From Anastatus disparis (Eukaryota > Arthropoda > Insecta > Hymenoptera > Eupelmidae), in contig JAFFSR010000237.1 in the NCBI GenBank assembly GCA_017163975.1, positions 6,882,001 to 6,946,000 of the forward strand: a stretch of DNA of 64,000 bases, in the 5' to 3' direction. Positions 56,135-64,000 of this stretch are shown here, in pieces (position 1 is the stretch's first letter; each line of letters opens with the position of its first letter). The notes beneath the pieces were generated by a model, which did not search any database, was not told the origin of the DNA, and was given only the letters and a program-made list of their open reading frames with translations. Made by a program: the position numbers and the translations under genes.

Positions 56135-57119
56135 GTAAGCTATGGCCTTTTGTATAAAACGATGAGATATATTTTTATTTTTAGTTTTTTTTTCTTTTTT
56201 TCAAGCATCATTTTTCAAAGCTTTTGCATTGAATACATATGCGTATAACGTTATGATTCAGCTGATGCTTACGATATTTGAATTTCGAAATAAGAGATCA
56301 ATGGAAGAGATATTTTTTTTCTTAATTCGTATATGGGAAAAATGTTGAAAGTTAAAAAGAGACAATTTCATAGTGTTTGAAATTGTTTAATTTTCAATAA
56401 TTTACATCAAAAGCATTTTATTATATTATATTTATTCTGTTGATGTAAAATATTTAATGATTGGAATGTTGTAAAATATTCAGAGAAAAAGAAATGCTTT
56501 TACACATTTGTGAAAAAATTCTGACTTTTAAAATATGTTTAAATACTTTGAATATTTAAAATTTGTAGCTACAATTCATTGCAATTTTTTCAATACTTTT
56601 CTTCAAATATTCAAACCGACATGTTAAACTATTTATTTTCATCACAGAAAAAGTAAAATTCGTGTAAACCTTTTGTTTCCATTCTTTACATTTATTCAAT
56701 ACATTGTTTCAGCTTTTTTATTTTCTGATTATTTTACACGTGTTATTCCAGAAATAAATTATGAACATTAGTCAGCCCTAGTTTTAGCCCCACATTCAAA
56801 CTGACAACTTAAAATCTAAGAATCGTTACACTTTGCTCAATTTTTCAGTCTCCTAAATTAAAAAGCAATTAAAAACTCATCCTCCGTACCATAGCTAAAT
56901 TTTCTTTTTTGCTCTCCCTGTCGTCCACATATGCTTTCCGCACCTTTTTTTTCTATTTCAACTTCTACTTCTCCCCAATCGAAAACGCTGTAAATTTTAA
57001 ATTTGAAAGGTCACCGCGAAAAGAAAGAAGAATTTTAAACGACGAAGGCGTGCTACACTTTTTTTTTGCTCCTTTTCTTTTTCTTTTCTCTCCCGAAGAC
57101 TCGCTCTTTTTTTAGATTT

Positions 57120-57440
57120 TTTGTTCATAAATGCGCGTTGTCGAGCTTGTTCGGATTTGCATGTCGAAGTGCCTTAGTCAGCTGCTTGCCTTGGCCGCTT
57201 CACTCTCCTCCATTCGGGTTTGTTAGCTTGGGTATATACGCGCGCCACTGCCGCTACACTACCTACTACTACTCTTCTCTTCTCGCTCGTTCGTTCGTTC
57301 GATGGTTTAAACGAGCCGTCGTGGCCATTCGCGTTATACTTCGATAACGAGTTTGTTCGTCAATGTTCCTCTCTTCCCTCTCACTCTCTCTCTCTCTCTC
57401 TCCTTGTCGTCGTTGAAGCTGCACTCAAGTGCAAGCACTA
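57120..57440 (+). promoter_or_regulatory. possible intronic enhancer or alternative promoter
   Basis: A GC-richer block inside the first coding intron of the DDR-family gene. It contains a POU octamer ATTTGCAT (57155-57162), CAGCTG-type E-box sequence near 57179, GTTCGTTCGTTCG near 57290, and an NK2-type CTCAAGTG near 57424. Open frames across it are Ser/Leu/Arg-rich and look non-coding. The regulatory role is inference from composition and short motifs only. Confidence 0.3.
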
Positions 57441-58570
57441 GTAACAGCAGCCTAACTCGACTGCTCCTTCTCTTTTTTTTTCCTTCTTTTCTCTCTCTTT
57501 TTTTTTAATACGAGGTGCTTCTGTCGTTTACCTGACAACGACTGCGACGACTCTACCAATCAACAGACTTTTAAATTATATTATATAGAGAATTTCGTTC
57601 TTTTCTTTCTTTATTTTTATTTTGTTCTCTCTTTTTTTTCGGATGTCGACGTGCTTGTTTCTGTTTATCGAGTACTTATCTCGAGAGCGTTTAATCTTAC
57701 GAAGATCTACAAACTCAAGTGTTTTGTAGTTTTATGCGTTCTATATTATTTCTTCTCTTTTTTCTTTATTTTTGTTCCTTACAGCAAGTGTATATCCGAC
57801 ATCGTTAAACGTTATTATGAAGCCGGTGATGAAGGAATCGGTCCTGTTAGTTCACCATATTTGGATCTATAGATTTTATTTTCATTTATTTTCGTTATTG
57901 AAATAAGCTGTTATCTTATCAGTGGGGCATATATACATAAAAATGTTATACCAAACGTGTATCATTTAATTAGGTTTGATTAAATTCTGAAAAAAAGTTA
58001 TTAGTCCTGAATTTTCGCTTTATATATATAGAGTTTCAGGTGCTTTCCTTTTGCATCGTCGAAACAATTTATATTTAAATTTTTTCAAAATACATCAAGC
58101 TTGTAAATGAAATTTTTTTTTATCTCTGAATTACATTTTTATGCAAATCGTTTATGTACGTGATGTGTTTAATAAACGTTAATTAAGGCACGAAAGTTAT
58201 AATCAATCATTAAAATTACGTTTTGCTTTTTAATTTAATCAAAATAATCTGCTCTGATATAAAAAATGCATAAAAATTTGATAAAAATCCTTTTTTTTCA
58301 ATCGTCGATTCTTTGCAATCCCATAAATCTACGACATTCATAAATAAATAAACTTATTCATACAATCCCATCCCTGACAGTATCTCAAAAATTCAAGCTA
58401 TAACGACATTTGCCTGAACGTTCGCAAGCTATATATAATCTATATACAAGGAAGTATAAGCGGCAGTGTTAACGTTGAACTTTAAAACATTGAAATATTG
58501 AGTGCTACTGCCTTGGAGGCAAAAAGTACAATATAGTTTATAGAACCCGAAAAGCTACTACTTGAGAAGC

Positions 58571-58573
<3 letters not shown>

Positions 58574-58605
<32 letters not shown>
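58574..58605 (+). repeat. (GA)n microsatellite
   Basis: About 15 GA dinucleotides within the first coding intron of the DDR-family gene. Confidence 0.95.
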
Positions 58606-58612
<7 letters not shown>

Positions 58613-58718
58613 GCCAAGGAGTAATCCGATATTCTATTGTTGAGCAATTTCAATTCTTCAACTTTCAATCCGGTTTAATAAAGTTCGTGCTAGCTCTTTT
58701 AATCAAGTTGTGAATGTT

Positions 58719-58743
58719 ATATATATATATATATATATATATG
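58719..58743. repeat. (AT)n microsatellite
   Basis: About 12 uninterrupted AT dinucleotides in the same intron. Confidence 0.95.
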
Positions 58744-61366
58744 CATGCAAGAGATGTTAAAACCTAGGGCTAATTTATTATGCAGAAGAGAAAAGTTATT
58801 CAGACTACGAGTTTTACTATTTGTTTCAAGATGGTGTTTAATAATGTAAATATAAGCAGATTTTTCCTTCTTTTACGTAGTAACATTTTTTTTTGTACAT
58901 GAGATATTGAAAAAGACGAGCTCCAATTTTTTTTTATTTCGTCATTTTATAAATACATTATAATCTTGTGATTAGCGAATTGACGGAGAAACGTAGTAAC
59001 GTTTTTATTTTTTCATAGAATCGCTAAATTATAAATTTAAAGATAAAATCGGAAAATTAATTAAAACTATGACAAGCATAAATTCGATGATCATTAAATA
59101 ATTCATGCGAGTAATGTATTTAATGCAAATTAAATATTTATACTATATTTATGATTGTAAAGCTAATATAATCCTAATATTTTAGAGGCTTAATGGGCAA
59201 TTATAAAATCATGTGTCGGAAATTTTGCATTTGATGTAATCAATTTGTAATTTCATAAACTGGTTCAATAGTTAACGCTTTTCAATTTTTGATTAATAAT
59301 GGCGTAAAGTCACTTGTCATTTTGGGATTATGAAATTATTACATTCGATGTAAAATGAACAACTGAAATTATTTAAAAAAAACTGAAATGTTATTAAAAT
59401 CCATTGGAAATAATCAGTTATTTCTTCTTATTTTTATATTAAAAATTTTCTTCTAAAGTATATTTGTTTCATTACTACAGAAATGGTAAATTAAAACTTT
59501 TCCATCAAGTTGTAACAAAGACTGTTAATTAAAACATCATTGTAATACAGCTAAATCCATATGCATATCTTATTTTTCAAATTAATTTCAGAACTAAAAG
59601 TAAAAAACTTTAATATCTCAAATTGCACTCGACTCAGAAACGAGATATCGTTTGGATTTAATAGACTCTTTTTTGTAAATATAATAACGTTTCGAATAAC
59701 CCATCAGCTCTATTAAATATCTCCATACCAATAATCATGATCATCTAATTCTCAATTTACATTTAAAGAACCCTCCTCTCTCCAACCACATGATCTCATT
59801 TACTTAACTTCCAATAATTTTCAATGTCAACGCCGTTGTACGTAAACTAACCGCTATTTACGCATCACTTAACCCCCTTCCCTCCACCTCAGCCCCTTTT
59901 ACTATCTCCCCTTTTATACCTCCGAAAAACAAGCTCGTTAACGAGCTCTATATACGCGCATAACGTATATACATATTCGCATGAATCTCGCTAAATTTCA
60001 CAAGGAGCGGCAACGCCTTCTTGTGCAGTATATACCAGCAAACGGTTAAAAGGAGAGGGTTAAAACGCATAAGCACGTAATGTATGTAAAGTAGATGGTA
60101 TCTAGAAGGAAGATGCGTGTGTGTATATATATATGCTATGTCATTTTGATACATGTGTGACGTGAGCTTTGATGTTAGCTTCAAGAACTAACGAGAAATT
60201 AACTTTTTGGTAGTTTATAATTTCTTCTTTTTCCCTTTTTTCTATAAGCCGTAGTGGGTTATTTAGGGATAATTTGCTTCTAAGGTATTCTGCTGAAAAA
60301 CTTTGATGGCCAGCGTGTATTTAGTTTTTAATTAAGGTATTTTCAAGCATGTTCGAGTTAATGTAAAGGTATAATTATTTACATAAGCGTGTAGATCTAA
60401 AATTTTAAGATGTTTTATAATTGGTTATAAATATTTAAACGCTTATTATGTAAACTGTACATAGAATAAAATGATTTTTTTGCGCGATTAATGCGCAGAG
60501 TTAATGAGGGTAATCCCGTTTTGAAATTTATTTATATTCTATGTCTACATTAAAATCCAGATTTTCAAATAAACATTCAACTTAACCACTTAATGTTCGA
60601 CGTATAATAATAAAATGAAATAAATTCTAATATCAAAAAACTCGTTATCAAAATATTTAAATAAACCACAAATCATAAACAATCGTTTTCCTCATACGTT
60701 ATATAAACCATTCATATTGATCACTTATCTTTTTAATATACATTTTTTTATAAATAACGTATATACATTCCTTATACACCCACGCGATTTTCTCTAAGCT
60801 TCTATAAACTAAAAACAGGTCCACCTCTGCAAAATAGTATATCTCTCTCTCACCCACTATATATATACATATAGAAAAGCAAAAGCACACTAGTTGTAAC
60901 ATCTCGTATCTTGAATAGTATAACGCTTTTATGAAACAATTAGATTGACCCTTACGATATCGCGTATATACTAAAACAAAGTATAAAGGCACTCCTCCTT
61001 GTTTGTTTGTTGTTTCGATTCCTCTCTTTACAAAACAGTAGTTGTTGCTATATGTGCACGTATATATACATGCGCAGAGAACATAAAAGAGGAGAAGAGG
61101 TTAAACTATCCAACGATTTATCTCACGGTCAGCTGTATGCACTTTACTATATATATGTTTATGATCTAGTCAAGCTATATACAGTGCATATAAAACTAAA
61201 CTTGTTTAAATAAAAAAGTCTATTTTTGTTTATTTTCTTTAAATCTCTTGGCGATTCTCGCAAACATGTATAAATAACCAATGGTCTTTTAAATTCTAAT
61301 GTACGTGTATCTTGTTGATTTAAATTTATATTTTTCTTCAATTTTTTTTTTCATTTCTGTTTGCAG

Positions 61367-61472
61367 CACAATGTATAGCGCCGTTGGGTATGGAGAGCAA
61401 AAAAATACCAGACACTGACATAACGGCAAGCTCAAGCTTCGATAGCGGCAATGTTGGACCTCATCAAGCTCG
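61367..61472 (+). CDS. Ddr: discoidin domain receptor, second coding exon (start of discoidin domain)
   Basis: This exon encodes the N-terminal strand of the discoidin (F5/8 type C) domain. After the split serine codon it reads QCIAPLGMESKKIPDTDITA, then SSSFDSGNVGPHQAR. The pattern C-x3-LGM-x4-IPD-x-DI-T/S-ASS is the family signature seen at the mature N-terminus of vertebrate DDR1 and DDR2 and their insect relatives. The cysteine is the one expected to form the domain-spanning disulfide. The acceptor is TTTCTGTTTGCAG; the donor CG|GTAAGT at 61473 is near consensus and leaves phase 2, splitting the arginine codon. The remaining discoidin, DS-like, transmembrane and kinase parts are not in the window. 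Insects can have more than one DDR-like gene (Drosophila Ddr and smal), so the exact orthologue is unsettled; the family call is firm. Confidence 0.92.
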
Positions 61473-64000
61473 GTAAGTTCTTTTTTTTTTCTTATGTATG
61501 TATGTATGTTGTATACCAGTTTCTTTTGGTTGATGTTGTAATCTATACGTTGTTATTGACATTTTTAACGATATTTTTTTAAACCATTTATCAATCTTTT
61601 TATTATTTAAGATACAATAAATATCTATGTATGGAAATTTTGAAATTAAACATGAGAAGAAAATGATTAGAATTTTTATTAAAAAGTACTACTAATCAAC
61701 AAGTATTTATATTAACTAGAAAAATATTGGAGCATTTTTAAAATTGAATATTAATTTTGTGCTAATCATCACGTTCAGATTAAAATTTTGTCCTCCTTTA
61801 CACTCACTTTTCTCGTACCAGATTTTTAAATAAATCTCATACATTAAGCGGTAATAATATTTACAATGAAATAATTATTCATAAATGTAAGAAATTCCCT
61901 TTTGAAATATACATGCATAAACGAGCATTCAACTCCTTAATTATTCTTGAAATACTCAATTTAGCTTATTTCCATTATTAACGTAACTTTAAATCAAAAC
62001 AGCGTGCAGTGCACATCCTTTGAAAAAACTTTCAAATGATCAATAAATACAATAAATACAAAAGATATTATGACAACCTCATTACATTTTTTTCATCATC
62101 TCAGCCACACGCTAACATCAATCATAGTTTATTGAAAACATCTCACGCATATTAGATTAGTTCCAAATATATATAGACCATGATTATGCATCTTTTTCAC
62201 AATCTATTCAACTTATTTTTATTTATCATTGATGCATCATTTAATAATAAAAGCAATACGACAAGGCATTAAATCATAGTTTAAATTCAGAACGGTTAAA
62301 TCTCATCGGCAACGAAACGACGGCTATGACGACGACGACGACGAGCCAAGTACCTTCTGAATAAATAAATGCTTATTAATTGTGTCATTGAATAATTGAA
62401 GCTCTTTTAGCCGACAAGGTTTAAGAGAAAGACAGGGACAGATAGAGAGAGAGAGAGACCCTTGCGCGCGCTAACGTAGCGGTCGTTTTAATCACAGATT
62501 TGCACCCTATACACGAAACGCCCTGTCTACCGTATTATGCTGAATGTATAATTCCTTGGAGTTTGGCTTGACTTTTAATTATGACGAAATGAGTGTGTAA
62601 ATAATGTAGAGTCATGGATTTAATATTTTTGATTTTTCATCTATATTGACGATTATTTTGGGATTGGCATTTTTTTATAATTAATAGAATAACTGGATTG
62701 CGTTACTTGTAAATGAAAATTATTAATATTTATAAATGATTTTGGTATGAATAATGCTATGATGAAATACAATTTAAAAAATGGATTATTTCATTATCTA
62801 TAGTAACACTTTTCTTATATCTCACTATAACACAAATAACAAAGGATAGCGAAAATTTTTTTATAAAATTGAATAGCAAACGTGGCTTAAAAGACTGCAA
62901 GTGAAGTAAGTAAAGTCTATTGTACATTTTTTTCGAGTTTCATCAGGAAGCTTTAATAATTTAGTGGCAATTCCAGTAGCTTCAAAGTTTAATTTTAATC
63001 TCAATTGTCTGACGGTGGATGAAAAAAATTCAGCTTCAAATCCGTAATAGACAACGCGTATAACTAACTTGCGTTGTTTGTTTATTATTAATGCAAAAAA
63101 TTTTTTAAAGTTATTTTCAAGCTTGTTTTTTTTGGATTCATTAATATTAATAATTGTTCTTAAAAAAACAAAAAAAAAAATAGAGACTAAATGAAAAGAT
63201 GAAAAACAAAAATTTTAAGTTTCTTCAAGTTAGTTTTCTTTTTAATAAAAACGTTATACCAATGTATACGCAAACTGTTTATATGATTCTTATGTTTTTT
63301 AATTATCTCTTTTTTCTCTCTTTCTCTGCGAAAAGCTCTAAACATGAATATAAAACAAGATAGAAAGAGAAAGCCAGCTAAAGTATGAACGTTGCTATGT
63401 CTATACACACCGCCCAAGCCATGCTCTTTATATATCCAATGCAGTTTAGGTATTAATGTAGCCCAGCCTTAGCATGCGTACGAGTTAAAGTACATGCAAT
63501 GCTTGCAATGTTGTTGAATATAGAATATATACATACATATATGTATATATATATAAAACGTACACTAAAGTAGCAAGCAGTTTATGAGAGTAGTGTTACA
63601 TCTCTCTCTCGGCACTACTCTCATGGGATATCCATCCCAACTAGGCTTTTGCTACATGGCATGTTGCTATATATACACGGTCCCAGCATGTACTTGCATA
63701 TTATACCAGTATATGTATAGTAGCCTATATAGTGCTTCGATTCTCTCTTACTCGCTCAGTGCCTCTCTCTTGCTCTCTAATATTAATACATTCCATTACC
63801 ACAGACAATGACAGGCTGAATAGTCCTGGCTGCTACTGCTGCTCGTCTCTAGCTGATGAGCTTGGGGGAACGCTTGGGTTGCTCTACTCGCGAAATTTAA
63901 CCTTTCCCTTTCCTCTGCTACCACGTCCTTTGCCTTCTAGCCATCTAATTTAATAGAGTCTCGTATAGTGTTGCTTTTGCTACTGCTACTGCTGATGTTG
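61473..64000 (+). other. second coding intron of the DDR-family gene, 5' part
   Basis: The intron starts GTAAGT and runs beyond the window. No next DDR exon (expected to continue with a G-D-G-A-W-C-P-like motif) is visible. The content is AT-rich, with a GAC-type triplet run near 62325-62345, a GC-richer patch at about 62455-62530, AT dinucleotides at 63530-63556, a 12-bp perfect hairpin at 63584-63624, and CTG/GCT-rich sequence at 63820-64000. Confidence 0.7.
63584..63624. other. perfect 12-bp hairpin in the second coding intron
   Basis: ATGAGAGTAGTG (63584-63595) and CACTACTCTCAT (63613-63624) are exact complements around a 17-base pyrimidine-rich loop. The surroundings are less AT-rich than average. 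The stem is shorter than a usual microRNA precursor, and no known insect microRNA sequence was recognised in either arm. Confidence 0.5.

Larger units (their letters stand above)
56135..61366 (+). other. first coding intron of the DDR-family gene (5.2 kb, phase 1)
   Basis: A GT-AG intron from GTAAGC to TTTCTGTTTGCAG. It contains AT-rich filler, a GC-richer block at about 57120-57440, a CT run at 57384-57402, a GA run at 58574-58605, and an AT run at 58719-58743. One short coding-like patch follows an acceptor-like sequence at 57785. The intron boundaries are supported by the continuous DDR reading frame they create. Confidence 0.8.

Noticed and set aside
56048..56248. Open frame starting MPWASIISSLFYSSSSSA on the + strand
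   Set aside because: It is a shifted frame over the signal-peptide exon and runs through the donor into intron.
58184..58192. TAAGGCACG, the first nine bases of miR-124
   Set aside because: Match stops after nine bases and no hairpin is present.

Overview
This is AT-rich nuclear DNA from an animal, almost certainly an insect. The two exons I can place have GT-AG splice sites. Simple repeats are abundant (CT, AT, AAT, GAC runs), four copies of one tRNA-derived SINE are scattered through the window, and there is no bacterial gene organisation. The composition and microsatellite load would suit a parasitoid wasp or another hymenopteran, but that is a guess.

The only protein-coding gene I can support is the 5' end of a discoidin domain receptor (DDR) family collagen-receptor tyrosine kinase on the + strand. 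Its first coding exon (56053-56134, possibly starting at 56014) encodes a signal peptide. The second coding exon (61367-61472) encodes the start of the discoidin domain, with the diagnostic run C-x3-LGM-x4-IPD-x-DITASS. Phase 1 and phase 2 introns join it to the next exon, which lies beyond the right edge. A good branch point and acceptor (55789-55819) in front of the first coding exon imply at least one upstream non-coding leader exon, so much or all of positions 1-55819 may be 5' intron of this gene.

Layout: 1-5.8 kb is AT-rich non-coding with one GC-richer island carrying nested inverted repeats (1000-1093). SINE copies lie at 5798-6000 (-), 13374-13577 (-), 36501-36703 (+) and 51605-51805 (-). 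An AAT microsatellite (13225-13287) is followed at 13312/13313 by a fused acceptor-donor, TTTCAG|GTGAGT, the form of a recursive splice (ratchet) site. An 898-bp element with 12-bp terminal inverted repeats occupies 16853-17750. From 17.8 to 36 kb there are GC islands that may be regulatory or leader exons, a duplicated 28-mer, a C/G hairpin with two alternative folds, and a 154-nt pure CT tract. From 36.7 to 55.8 kb the sequence is mostly featureless, apart from a possible short inverted-repeat element (45030-45270). From 55.8 kb to the end is the DDR gene, whose first coding intron holds a GC-richer, possibly regulatory block, and whose second intron holds a 12-bp perfect hairpin near the right edge.

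Nearly all other open frames are low-complexity or chance frames in AT- and CT-rich sequence. I see no sign of a novel multi-gene system. The more interesting signals are splicing-related (recursive site, distant leader), mobile elements, and structured non-coding islands.
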